From NCBI GenBank assembly GCA_046154545.1, contig JBJXGC010000009.1, positions 1 through 12,475 of the forward strand: a DNA stretch of 12,475 nucleotides. The letters run 5' to 3'. Both the position numbers and the translations under genes were made by a program. A model generated the notes under the pieces. The model saw nothing but the letters and a program-made list of their open reading frames with translations. It was not told the origin of the DNA and searched no databases. Origin of the DNA: JBJXGC01 sp046154545 (GTDB lineage: Bacteria > Chloroflexota > Dehalococcoidia > Tepidiformales > Tepidiformaceae). Of the stretch, positions 1 through 6,263 are shown in pieces; positions within the stretch are counted from its first letter, which is position 1, and the number at the start of each line of letters is the position of its first letter.

Positions 1-33
1 CGGGTGACATTCGTCACCCGGCCTTCTCTTTTT
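1..33 (+). terminator. Rho-independent terminator of an upstream gene (cut by window edge)
   Basis: Bases 1-8 (CGGGTGAC) pair perfectly with 13-20 (GTCACCCG) around a 4-base ATTC loop. A pyrimidine-rich tail follows and ends in five T at 29-33. The T-run is a few bases further from the stem than in a textbook terminator, and the stem may continue left of the window. It most likely ends transcription of a + strand gene lying upstream. Its position also argues against starting the acyltransferase at the in-frame GTG at base 4, which lies inside this stem. Confidence 0.6.
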
Positions 34-34
34 G

Positions 35-63
35 TTGCCACGATCAGCCGAAGAGTCCACTAT
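35..63 (+). promoter_or_regulatory. Candidate promoter for the acyltransferase-flippase unit
   Basis: TTGCCA at 35-40 matches five of six positions of the -35 consensus. It is followed 17 bases later by CACTAT at 58-63, a weak -10. The placement, just after the terminator and about 30 bases before the preferred GTG start, makes sense. The call rests on motif similarity alone. Confidence 0.35.
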
Positions 64-99
64 GAACCAGCGGCAGGGTATCCAGGCGGCAACGATCGA

Positions 100-1308
100 G
101 TGAACGAACAGCCTTCTCGCCTCCCCACGCTCCGAGCCCTGACCGGCCTCCGCGCCTTCGCGGCGGCCTGGGTCGTCCTCTACCACTTCCGGGACGACGT
201 GAAACGGCTGTTTCCGGGCAGTGAGCCAGCCTGGCCGTTCCTCGACTCCGGCTACGTAGGCGTCGATATCTTCTTCATCCTCAGCGGCTTCATCATCGCC
301 TACACCTATCTGGGCCAGTTCGAGACCGTCCGGCCGAGGGCCTATGGGCGCTTCCTCTGGCTGCGGCTGGCGCGGCTCTACCCGGTGCACCTCTTCACGC
401 TCGCCCTCTTCACCCTCATCGTGATCCCGGGCCACGTCCAGGACGCGAGTCTTTCGGAGGTCGGCGGCGTGTTGCGGCTGGAGGACTTCCGGCGCCAGCT
501 CCTGCTCGCCCACGGCTGGGGGACGACAGGGAACCACGCCTTCAACTACCCGGCCTGGTCAATCAGTGTTGAGTGGTTGGCCTACCTGGTCTTCCCGATC
601 GGGGCGCTGGTCCTGGCCCGCTTCCGGACGAAGCGGGCGATGGCGGGAGGCCTGGTCGCGGCGTTCGTCTTCAACATCGTCTCATTCCAGCTCATCGACG
701 CCGCCGGGCAAACAGGCCAGATCATCTGGGTGCGGATCATCGGCGAATTCGCTGCCGGTTGCTTCTTGTTCCTGCTCTGGCGCGGCCGCTGGGCCGCCGG
801 CGCCCCATGGGCGATGTGGACGCCCGTCCTCGCCGGCGCGAGCGTTGCCGCGACCCTCGTTTTCGAAACGCGGTACGGCGAGATTGCACCGGTGCTGGCG
901 GCGCCCCTCTACGGGCTCGCCATCCTCGGCCTCGCCTATCAGCGTGACTGTGTGGGCTGGCTCATGGCGCTGCCGCCACTCGTCTATCTCGGCGAGGCCT
1001 CATACTCGCTCTATATGACGCATGCCCTGGTCCAACGGTTCGCCTGGGAGTACATCCCGTCAGCGGACTTTGTTTCGGATAGCCTCGCACTACGCGGGTT
1101 GGTGCTGGCCAGCTACGCCGCGCTCCTGGCGGGGATGGCGGTGCTCACCTATGAACTGGTCGAGCAGCCCTCACGCAACCTGATGCGGCGGCTCACATCC
1201 TCACGCACACGCGGGCGTCAGCCGGACGCCGGACGCACGGCGGCAACCGATGCGAAGCCGTATGCCGCGCCCCAGCCCCAAGACTACCCTCGCGCCGGGC
1301 GTTTCTAG
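100..1308 (+). CDS. Acyltransferase 3 family membrane protein (OafA/NodX-like)
   Basis: A polytopic inner-membrane O-acyltransferase that probably transfers an acetyl or other acyl group to a surface or exported glycan. The first segment (about residues 15-29) carries the family R-x10-H motif, R18 and H29 (GLRAFAA...LYHF). GYVGVDIFFILSGF (51-64) is the second hallmark block. About ten hydrophobic segments follow, ending near VLTYELVEQPSRN, then a hydrophilic Arg/Pro/Ala tail that is probably cytoplasmic. There is no SGNH domain. The frame is open from base 4, but that GTG lies in the upstream terminator. GTG at 100, with AGGCGG at 84-89, gives 402 residues and a normal N-terminus. It ends 5 bases before the flippase start, so the two are probably co-transcribed. 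The family is clear, but the acyl donor and acceptor are unknown. Confidence 0.88.
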   Translation: MNEQPSRLPTLRALTGLRAFAAAWVVLYHFRDDVKRLFPGSEPAWPFLDSGYVGVDIFFILSGFIIAYTYLGQFETVRPRAYGRFLWLRLARLYPVHLFTLALFTLIVIPGHVQDASLSEVGGVLRLEDFRRQLLLAHGWGTTGNHAFNYPAWSISVEWLAYLVFPIGALVLARFRTKRAMAGGLVAAFVFNIVSFQLIDAAGQTGQIIWVRIIGEFAAGCFLFLLWRGRWAAGAPWAMWTPVLAGASVAATLVFETRYGEIAPVLAAPLYGLAILGLAYQRDCVGWLMALPPLVYLGEASYSLYMTHALVQRFAWEYIPSADFVSDSLALRGLVLASYAALLAGMAVLTYELVEQPSRNLMRRLTSSRTRGRQPDAGRTAATDAKPYAAPQPQDYPRAGRF

Positions 1309-1313
1309 AACCG

Positions 1314-2609
1314 GTGTCTATCGCGTACGGCGGGATCATCGCGTTCGCTTTCCGGGGGCTCAACCTGCTCGCCGCCGCCGGCACGATCTTTCTCGCGACC
1401 CATCAGCTCGCTGAAGACGACTTCGGCCTCTTCGCACTCGGTCTGATCGTCGTGGGGATTGCCAATGCGGCCACTGGCGGACTTACGGCTGCAACGGCCT
1501 ACCAGATCGCAAATCAACGCAAGCCGGCTGGCGTCGCCTTCCTCAACGGCGCGGCGATTGGCTGTGGTGTGGGGGCCGGGGCCATCATAGCCGCCCTTGT
1601 CGCGTCAGTATTCGGGAGCGGTGACCTGCAGCTCGTCGCCCTCCCGGTCGGCCTCGCGGCCACTGCCGTGATCATCAACAGCGCCACAGCCGGCGCCTTC
1701 CTGGGCCGGGAATCGCTCGTCCGCTACAACGTCGCCCTTGTGGCCCCGCCACTCCTCGCGCTCACCGCCATCGCGGTTACGTTCGTGATCCTGGGACGGC
1801 GGACGCCTGAGGATGGCCTCGCCGCGTACGCCGTAGGGCAGTGGCTGGCTCTGGTCCTGATGTGGGCGAGCGGCCGGGCGATACTCTTCCGCGACCTCCG
1901 TCTCGAGCGCCCGGTGATGGGCACGATCCTCCGGTTCGCCGTCCTCGCCGGGTTGAGCAGTGGCGTCTCGTTTCTCAACTACCGGGCCGATTCGTTCGTG
2001 CTGAAGTACTTCGAGGGCAAAACCGGGGTTGGCGTTTACGTCGTGGCGATCTATTTCGCGGAGTCTGTCTGGCAGGTGAGCGGTTCTCTTGCACTGGCAA
2101 CGTACGCGCGCATGGGGTCGCTCGCCCGGGCCGAGGCCGTGCAGTTGGCAACGCGGGTGATGCGCCACAGCCTGGTCCTCGCGGCACTCGTCTGCCTGGG
2201 GCTTTTCGCCATTGCCGGGACTCTCGAGTCGGTGTTCTTCAGCAAGCAAGAGGGGATGGCCACAGCATTGCGTTTGCTCCTCCCCGGCGTCCTGGTCTAC
2301 TCCCTCGCCCAGTCGTACTCCGGGTTCTACACCTATCAGCGCGGTCTCCCCTGGGTTGCCGCGGTGGTCGCCGCGGTCGGCCTCGCCGTTGATATGGTCC
2401 TCGCCGTGGCGTTTATCCCGGTGATGGGGGTCAATGGTGCGGCCCTTGCGAGCAGCATCGCCTACACCGTCGCCATACTGGGCGGCCTCGCCGTGTTCTT
2501 CCGCAAGGAGCACATCAGCCCCCTCGAAGTCTTCCACTTTGGCCGACGGGACCTGGACGACTATCGATCGCTCGCCCTGCGGTTGCGGTCAGCTGTCGGA
2601 CGCGGATGA
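1314..2609 (+). CDS. Polysaccharide flippase-like membrane protein (Wzx/MATE superfamily)
   Basis: A 431-residue, strongly hydrophobic protein with about twelve membrane segments, the size and pattern of lipid-linked oligosaccharide flippases of the MOP (MATE/Wzx/MurJ) superfamily. The amphipathic opening (GLNLLAAAGTIFLATHQLAEDDFGLFAL, described here only by position, about residues 17-44) resembles the first helix and following FGxFAL-type turn of Wzx proteins. The stretch around 221-250 (NYRADSFVLKYF...GVYVVAIYFAE) is the usual centre of the second half, with a charged N-x-R-x-D in a helix. The GTG start lies only 5 bases after the acyltransferase stop and lacks a clear Shine-Dalgarno sequence, so it is probably reached by coupling. 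The pair suggests export of an acylated glycan. No glycosyltransferase is visible, so the polymer is unknown. Confidence 0.75.
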   Translation: MSIAYGGIIAFAFRGLNLLAAAGTIFLATHQLAEDDFGLFALGLIVVGIANAATGGLTAATAYQIANQRKPAGVAFLNGAAIGCGVGAGAIIAALVASVFGSGDLQLVALPVGLAATAVIINSATAGAFLGRESLVRYNVALVAPPLLALTAIAVTFVILGRRTPEDGLAAYAVGQWLALVLMWASGRAILFRDLRLERPVMGTILRFAVLAGLSSGVSFLNYRADSFVLKYFEGKTGVGVYVVAIYFAESVWQVSGSLALATYARMGSLARAEAVQLATRVMRHSLVLAALVCLGLFAIAGTLESVFFSKQEGMATALRLLLPGVLVYSLAQSYSGFYTYQRGLPWVAAVVAAVGLAVDMVLAVAFIPVMGVNGAALASSIAYTVAILGGLAVFFRKEHISPLEVFHFGRRDLDDYRSLALRLRSAVGRG

Positions 2610-2629
2610 GGCGCGACAGCCCGCCACCG

Positions 2630-2703
2630 ATGGGCGCCGCCCATGGCCCGGGAAGCAGCCGGCACGTGGTGCCGCTGCGCGCTTAACCGGCGCCGTGGCA
2701 CCA
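2630..2703 (+). other. Hairpin-rich spacer between flippase and flavin reductase
   Basis: Two stem-loops can be drawn between 2609 and the next start. ATGGGC (2630-2635) pairs with GCCCAT (2639-2644) over a 3-base loop. TGGTGCC (2667-2673) pairs with GGCACCA (2697-2703) over a 23-base loop. Neither is followed by a T-run, so they are at best weak or factor-assisted terminators. In so GC-rich a stretch they could be chance. Confidence 0.3.
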
Positions 2704-2732
2704 TGGAGCTACTTCGTCCCAAGGAACCCGCC

Positions 2733-3293
2733 GTGACCCACCCCGAACTCCCATCCCTCCCCGGCAGCCCCAAGGAGATCCCCGGGCCTGAGCAGGCCAT
2801 GCTCAAACTCTCCTACGGCGTCCACGTCATCGGCTCCTTCAGCAAGGCGGGCGACCTGAACGCGATGATCGCCGACTGGGTGATGCAGGTCTCCTTCAAG
2901 CCGCGGCTGGTGGCCGTCGCCATCGAGAACGACGCCCGGACCCTCCGGTTCATCCGTGAGACGAGCGTCTTCAGCGTGAACCTGCTCCACGAAAAGGATG
3001 GCATGGAGATAGCCCGGGCCGTCGTCATGCCCTCAGAGTCGAAGAAGGTGCGGGGGAGGCCGGAGGAGATGCAGTCGCTGGTCTTCAACAAGCTCGAAGG
3101 CCTCGCCTACGGCATCCACGACAACGGCTGCCCCGTCCTCGACGAAGCCCTCGGCTGGTTCACCTGCGACGCCGAGCAGTTCCTGACGACCGGCGACCAC
3201 ACCATCGTGGTGGGCAGGGTGACGGACGGCGAAGTAATCCGCGCGGGCGAGATGCTGATCGAGCGGGACCTCGGCTGGGAGTACGCCGGCTGA
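2733..3293 (+). CDS. Flavin reductase-like, FMN-binding split-barrel protein
   Basis: A flavin reductase-like domain of the kind that supplies reduced flavin to a partner monooxygenase or uses FMN itself. It is 186 residues, normal for the family. Family blocks seen: an N-terminal strand LSYGVHVIGS (26-35), then NAMIADWVMQVSFKPRLVAVAI (43-64; FMN phosphate region, with a W-x-x-Q-x-S-x-x-P pattern), TSVFSVNLL (77-85) and the late GDHTIVVGRV (154-163). The frame stays open upstream to 2643, with ATGs at 2643 and 2703. I chose GTG 2733 because AAGGA at 2721-2725 sits 7 bases before it and the domain begins soon after; neither ATG has a ribosome site. The last codons (DLGWEYAG and stop) recur as a mutated copy at 3997-4028, beyond the toxin-antitoxin pair. 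The substrate is unknown. Confidence 0.82.
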   Translation: MTHPELPSLPGSPKEIPGPEQAMLKLSYGVHVIGSFSKAGDLNAMIADWVMQVSFKPRLVAVAIENDARTLRFIRETSVFSVNLLHEKDGMEIARAVVMPSESKKVRGRPEEMQSLVFNKLEGLAYGIHDNGCPVLDEALGWFTCDAEQFLTTGDHTIVVGRVTDGEVIRAGEMLIERDLGWEYAG

Positions 3294-3299
3294 GCGTCC
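3267..3299. repeat. Direct repeat, copy 1 (3' end of flavin reductase gene)
   Basis: These 33 bases hold the last eight codons, the stop and 6 bases beyond. They recur at 3997-4028 with one missing base (GGG to GG) and one substitution (C to G). A further match, GTCCGGCGATG here (3296-3306) against GTCCGACGATG at 4060-4070, continues the similarity beyond the heptamer array. The two copies bracket the PIN toxin module. Confidence 0.85.
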
Positions 3300-3313
3300 G
3301 GCGATGACGCGCT

Positions 3314-3511
3314 TCAGCCCGAGCCGTAGGCGTCCAGCAAGGCCGAAACGGAGCTGCGTTCCACCCACGCTCGGCGCTCGACGGTGTAATCACCGCCACC
3401 GTATCCAAACTGGGAAAGAAAGCGAAGCGTGTCGGTGACCCCCAATTCGCGGACCAACACGCCCACGGCCTCGTCGGTGACCTCCGTCAGTGGGCGAAGT
3501 CGTGCGTTCAT
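3314..3511 (-). CDS. Small partner protein (putative antitoxin) of the PIN toxin
   Basis: A 65-residue soluble protein with the block ELGVTDTLRFLSQFGYGGGDYT (about residues 22-43) and a short helical C-terminus. From memory this resembles small proteins found next to PIN proteins in Chloroflexota and cyanobacteria; I cannot search, and no Phd, AbrB or ribbon-helix-helix motif is evident. Its ATG overlaps the toxin stop by 4 bases (ATGA), and a strong GGAGGT lies 6 bases upstream inside the toxin gene. It would therefore be translated efficiently from the same mRNA. It comes second in the operon, the reverse of most VapBC pairs. The antitoxin role is inferred from size and coupling. It ends 20 bases from the convergent flavin reductase stop. 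Confidence 0.62.
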   Translation of the reverse strand: MNARLRPLTEVTDEAVGVLVRELGVTDTLRFLSQFGYGGGDYTVERRAWVERSSVSALLDAYGSG

Positions 3512-3945
3512 GCCGTCACCTCCATCAATAGCTCGACCACCGAAACCGCCCGCATGTCGCCAAGCTCCATCACGCGAGCCCGGGACAAGAGTCGATCGTC
3601 GCAGATAGCAAAGCGGTCTGCACCCAGTTCCAGCGCCGCCGAGATGTGGAGAGCATCCATGCCGTGGACGCCCGTCCCCTCAAGTTCAAGGGCACGACGC
3701 CGCCAGCCGGCGGCATTAGGCCTTGTGCCCCTTGCCAGCGCTCGAATCGGACCGAGAATCCGCTGCCGCTCCATCGGAGCGCGCTGCGCCTCAAGATCCA
3801 GGGCGCCGGACCAAAGGAGGTCGAGTTCGTTGGCCTCAACGAGTCGCAGCAACCCCAACATCGCTTCGGTCTCGACGCGAATGCGAACCTGAGCCTGATC
3901 GTCGAGCGGACGCTGCAGCACACACATGTCCAGATACACCTTCAA
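3508..3945 (-). CDS. PIN-domain ribonuclease toxin (VapC-like)
   Basis: A 145-residue PIN-domain protein, predicted to be a Mg2+/Mn2+-dependent endoribonuclease of a type II toxin-antitoxin module. The N-terminus KVYLDMCVLQRPLDDQ places the first metal ligand at D6. E25 or E27 in the following helix, D97 in GMDALH, and D116/D117 in AICDD complete the usual acidic cluster, so the active site looks intact. The longest open frame starts at TTG 3945; GTG 3939 is the other option, and an ATG just upstream is closed by a TAA. No Shine-Dalgarno sequence is visible. A TAGCAT box 7 bases before the TTG would fit a leaderless message. The downstream gene overlaps by 4 bases and is the likely antitoxin. 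The RNA target is unknown. Confidence 0.8.
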   Translation of the reverse strand: MKVYLDMCVLQRPLDDQAQVRIRVETEAMLGLLRLVEANELDLLWSGALDLEAQRAPMERQRILGPIRALARGTRPNAAGWRRRALELEGTGVHGMDALHISAALELGADRFAICDDRLLSRARVMELGDMRAVSVVELLMEVTA

Positions 3946-3952
3946 TTAAGTC

Positions 3953-3958
3953 ATGCTA
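3953..3958 (-). promoter_or_regulatory. Possible -10 box of the PIN toxin operon
   Basis: On the minus strand TAGCAT (four of six to consensus) lies 7 bases before the TTG start. The -35 position has only a GGGACG-like match. The surrounding 3941-3964 is the most AT-rich stretch nearby. If real, the transcript would start at or next to the initiation codon. Confidence 0.25.
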
Positions 3959-3996
3959 GCAAAAGCGCGCAAACCCGTCCCCATTTCACCGTGCGT

Positions 3997-4028
3997 GACC
4001 TCGGCTGGAGTACGCCGGGTGAGCGTCC
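3997..4028. repeat. Direct repeat, copy 2 (orphan copy of flavin reductase 3' end)
   Basis: This is 32 bases, nearly identical to 3267-3299 and in the same orientation. One G is missing, so the copied codons are out of frame, and there is no gene body before it. It is therefore a non-coding remnant or duplication scar on the far side of the PIN module. Its right end runs directly into the heptamer array. Confidence 0.85.
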
Positions 4029-4063
4029 TGAGTCCTGAGTCCTGAGTCCTGAGTCCTGAGTCC
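4026..4063. repeat. Heptanucleotide tandem repeat (TCCTGAG), five copies plus three bases
   Basis: Five perfect head-to-tail copies of TCCTGAG run from 4026 to 4060, then TCC. The array begins inside direct repeat copy 2 and separates GTCC from the following CGACGATG-like match. It therefore seems to have expanded within the duplicated sequence. Heptamer arrays of this style are known as STRR elements in cyanobacteria, though no homology is claimed. It lies just beyond the stop codon of the FAD oxidoreductase (4078). Confidence 0.9.
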
Positions 4064-4077
4064 GACGATGGTCGATA

Positions 4078-5208
4078 TCAGGCCCCGGCGGCCGCTGCCT
4101 GCTGCATCTGGGCCTGCATCTGGATCATCTGCTGCATCATCAGCAGCTTCTCCTTCGTGAAACCCTGGGACATGAGGTCGTTCAGCGCGTAGACGGCGCC
4201 CGTCTCGTCGTCCCGCCGTTTCTGGTAGGTGGCCATAGCAGCCTCCATCTCTTCGCGGCCCGAGAAGGCGGCGTCGAGCGCCTCCGAGAGGTACTCGGCG
4301 TCGCGGAAGCAGTCGTTGATGCCCTGGCCGAGGGTCGGGTCCTTGAGATAGCCTGCGTCGCCGACGAGGGCCCAGCCGGGGCCATAAGGCTTGCGGTAAT
4401 AGCTCGTGTAGCCGGGCCAGCCCATGATCCGGTCCTCGCGCTTCTTGTTCTTCAGGCGCTCCTGGAGTTCGGGAAGCTGGGCACAGCTCTCCTCCATCGA
4501 CTTCTCGGGGTCCTTCTTCCGCTCCTCCCACTCTTCCACGGGCCAACCGGCGGCGAGACAGACCTGGCCATCGTTCGTCGGGAAGAGGGCCGCGAAGCCG
4601 CCGCCGGTGTTGCCGTGGAACTCCATGCCATCGGCCTCGGCCACGCCGCTGTAGTAGGAGTAATAGGCGCAGTTGCGCGGGGGAATGGTGTTGTATTCCA
4701 CCGCCGCGACGGCCTTCGCAACATGCGAGTACTTGCCGTCGGCCCCGATCACGACCCGCGCCCGCTCGATCACCTCCGGGTTGTCCGCCGTCTGGCCGCG
4801 GACGCCGACGACGCGCCCGTCCTCGACGAGCAACTCCTGCATGGAGAAGCCCTCGCGCACTTCAGCCCCCGCTTCCCGGGCGGCATCGACCAGGATCTTG
4901 TCGAGCACAGTCCGGCGCGGCGCGATGTTCGGGTAGGGACTCGGGCCGAAGCTGAGCTTGAACTCCTCCTGGTCCAGCCAGATGCTGAGGCCGCCCTTGC
5001 ACTGCGTGACCCCGGTGGCGAGGACGCGGTCGAGGAGGCCCCACTTGTGCAGCCGTTCGGCCGCGTCGCCGGCGAAGGCGTGCGTGGAGAGGATGTCGCT
5101 GGGGAAGGTCATTCGGTCGACGACCAGGACCTTGTAGCCCTTCTGGGCGAGGAGCATGCCTGTCGGTGAACCGGCGCAGCGGGCGCCGACGATGATCGCG
5201 TCGTACAT
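4078..5208 (-). CDS. FAD-dependent oxidoreductase (FAD_binding_3 / geranylgeranyl reductase-like)
   Basis: A 376-residue single-component-type flavoprotein of the PHBH fold. The N-terminal Rossmann motif is MYDAIIVGARCAGSP (G8, G13; second-strand acid D31), a GARCAGSP variant typical of a broad group annotated as geranylgeranyl reductase or FAD-dependent monooxygenase. RRTVLDKILVDAA (98-110) is the helix before the NADP/FAD region, IGADGKYS (154-161) is the DG motif, and LVGDAGYLKDPTLGQGIN (281-298) is the GD motif binding FAD ribityl. The C-terminus is Met/Gln/Ala-rich (LLMMQQMIQMQAQMQQ, 355-370), likely a loose helix. An upstream in-frame GTG (5223) exists, but ATG 5208 has GGAGGT 7 bases before it and begins directly at the Rossmann strand. 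It is divergent from the exported protein. Hydroxylation or double-bond reduction of a lipid-like substrate is plausible; the substrate is unknown. Confidence 0.85.
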   Translation of the reverse strand: MYDAIIVGARCAGSPTGMLLAQKGYKVLVVDRMTFPSDILSTHAFAGDAAERLHKWGLLDRVLATGVTQCKGGLSIWLDQEEFKLSFGPSPYPNIAPRRTVLDKILVDAAREAGAEVREGFSMQELLVEDGRVVGVRGQTADNPEVIERARVVIGADGKYSHVAKAVAAVEYNTIPPRNCAYYSYYSGVAEADGMEFHGNTGGGFAALFPTNDGQVCLAAGWPVEEWEERKKDPEKSMEESCAQLPELQERLKNKKREDRIMGWPGYTSYYRKPYGPGWALVGDAGYLKDPTLGQGINDCFRDAEYLSEALDAAFSGREEMEAAMATYQKRRDDETGAVYALNDLMSQGFTKEKLLMMQQMIQMQAQMQQAAAAGA

Positions 5209-5235
5209 TCCTTCGACCTCCACGAGTATCCGCGC

Positions 5236-5241
5236 ATTCTA
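5236..5241 (-). promoter_or_regulatory. Candidate -10 box for the FAD oxidoreductase gene
   Basis: TAGAAT on the minus strand matches five of six -10 positions. It lies about 28 bases before the ATG, leaving room for the GGAGGT ribosome site. No good -35 box is seen at the right distance. The rest of the 5209-5395 divergent region holds no open frame. A TTGACG at 5353-5358 reads toward the exported protein but has no matching -10. Confidence 0.35.
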
Positions 5242-5395
5242 TCGCGGACGCCTGCGGAAGGGGCGGCACGTTAGCGCCCTTGGTAGGCGTCCGTTTCTTG
5301 CGCGCAGGCAGCCAAGGGGGCGGCGGCCTGTACCCTCTTCCAAAACGTTTCCTTGACGGCGGGCGTGGTACCCTGCCGCCGAAGTACTCGGGGGG

Positions 5396-6166
5396 ATGAC
5401 GATGATGCTGACCCGGAAATCTATGACCCGCTTTGGCGTGCTCGGCGCGGTGCCGCTGGCGGCCCTCGGACTCGCGGGCGGGGTGCTCCTCGTCCAGGCG
5501 CAGGATAGTTCGCCGTCCACGGCAAGCGCCCAGGCTCCGGCCCAGGCCAGCGCCATGGCCGATGAGTTCGTTAAGCGGCTCGCCGCTAACCTCGGGATGG
5601 ACGAGCAGGTCGTGCGGGAGGCGCTCGAGAAGACTGGCCTCGAGATGGTCGACCAGGCCGTGACTGACGGCGACATCGACCAGGCGATGGCTGACAAGAT
5701 CAAAGCGATGATCGAATCGGGGGCGACCGAAGGGTTCTCCTTCGGCAATCTGCGTGGATTCGGCAGTTTCGGCGGCGAAAAGCCGGCGATGCCCTTTGGC
5801 GGCTCAGGCTCCGGATTCAGCGCATTCGGCGGATTCGGCGTGTTCGGCAACTCCATGGGCGCGATCACGACCTTCTTCGGCCTCTCCATGCCGGAGCTGA
5901 TGGCTGAGATGACCTCTGGCAAGAGCCTCGGCGAGATCGCGGAAGCCCGCGGCAAGTCGCGTGCGGACCTCAAAGCGTTCATCCTGGCCGAGGCCACGAA
6001 GGCCATCGACCAGGCCCTCGCCGATGGCAAGCTCACCGCTGAGAAGGCAGCCACCGCCAAAGCTGAGCTCGGAAAGGCGATCGACCAGGCGCTCGACATG
6101 AAGCTCGGCGACATGAAGCCGGGTGGCGTGCGTCCTGGCTCCGGGATGCCCTTCCGCCGTCCGTAG
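5396..6166 (+). CDS. Exported helical protein with Phe/Gly-rich central linker, function unknown
   Basis: The N-terminus has basic residues, a hydrophobic core and a likely signal peptidase I site after VQA (about residue 35), so the protein should be exported. After an Ala/Gln/Ser spacer, residues 57-108 form charged amphipathic helices (EFVKRLAANLGMDEQVV...DGDIDQAMADKIKAMIES). Residues 113-152 are a Phe/Gly-rich stretch (FGNLRGFGSFGG, FSAFGGFGVFG). Residues 165-236 repeat the helical style (AIDQALADGKLTAEKAA, AIDQALDMK), followed by a Pro/Gly/Arg tail. The two helical parts look like diverged copies of a module common in secreted Chloroflexota and actinobacterial proteins (DUF2680-like in style). 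ATG 5396 directly follows six G; ATG 5402 or 5405 has better spacing. No catalytic motif is seen. A hairpin covers its stop codon. Confidence 0.7.
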   Translation: MTMMLTRKSMTRFGVLGAVPLAALGLAGGVLLVQAQDSSPSTASAQAPAQASAMADEFVKRLAANLGMDEQVVREALEKTGLEMVDQAVTDGDIDQAMADKIKAMIESGATEGFSFGNLRGFGSFGGEKPAMPFGGSGSGFSAFGGFGVFGNSMGAITTFFGLSMPELMAEMTSGKSLGEIAEARGKSRADLKAFILAEATKAIDQALADGKLTAEKAATAKAELGKAIDQALDMKLGDMKPGGVRPGSGMPFRRP

Positions 6167-6187
6167 GCCAGGGATCTAGCGGCCTAC
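6163..6187 (+). terminator. Hairpin at the end of the exported-protein gene
   Basis: GTAGGCC (6163-6169, including the stop codon) pairs perfectly with GGCCTAC (6181-6187) across an 11-base loop. Only CCTTCT follows, so there is no proper U-tract. It may be a weak terminator or an mRNA 3'-end stabilizer. Confidence 0.4.
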
Positions 6188-6207
6188 CCTTCTGCGCCGG
6201 GCGAAAG

Positions 6208-6235
6208 TTGCCTGGCCTCAGTCGCATGGTAGTCT
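6208..6235 (+). promoter_or_regulatory. Candidate promoter for the DinB-like gene
   Basis: TTGCCT (6208-6213), a 16-base spacer and TAGTCT (6230-6235) form a weak sigma-70-type pair. It would start transcription near 6242, about 22 bases before ATG 6264, with GGAGGG between. The motif matches are four and three of six. Confidence 0.35.
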
Positions 6236-6263
6236 CAGGCCGTGAGCGCTGGTGGAGGGTGCC

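Noticed and set aside
4..99. N-terminal extension of the acyltransferase to the GTG at base 4
   Set aside because: That codon lies inside the terminator stem, and the extra 32 residues are not typical of the family. GTG 100 gives a normal start.
1605..2537. Long open frame on the minus strand (310 codons) opposite the flippase
   Set aside because: Its product is charged, low in hydrophobics and unlike any family. The + strand frame has a clear membrane-protein pattern. Such antisense frames are expected in GC-rich DNA.
2643..2732. Upstream ATG starts (2643, 2703) for the flavin reductase
   Set aside because: Neither has a ribosome site and the added residues are Arg/Cys-rich with no family match. 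GTG 2733 has AAGGA at good spacing.
3294..3996. PIN module as an insertion sequence or integron cassette
   Set aside because: There is no transposase, no terminal inverted repeats and no attC-like structure. Only the flanking direct copies are seen.
4026..4063. Heptamer array as a possible CRISPR or attachment site
   Set aside because: The units are contiguous with no spacers and no integrase or cas gene is present. It is a simple tandem repeat.
5353..5358. TTGACG as the -35 box of the exported protein's promoter
   Set aside because: No -10-like hexamer lies 16-18 bases downstream (the sequence there is CCGCCG).
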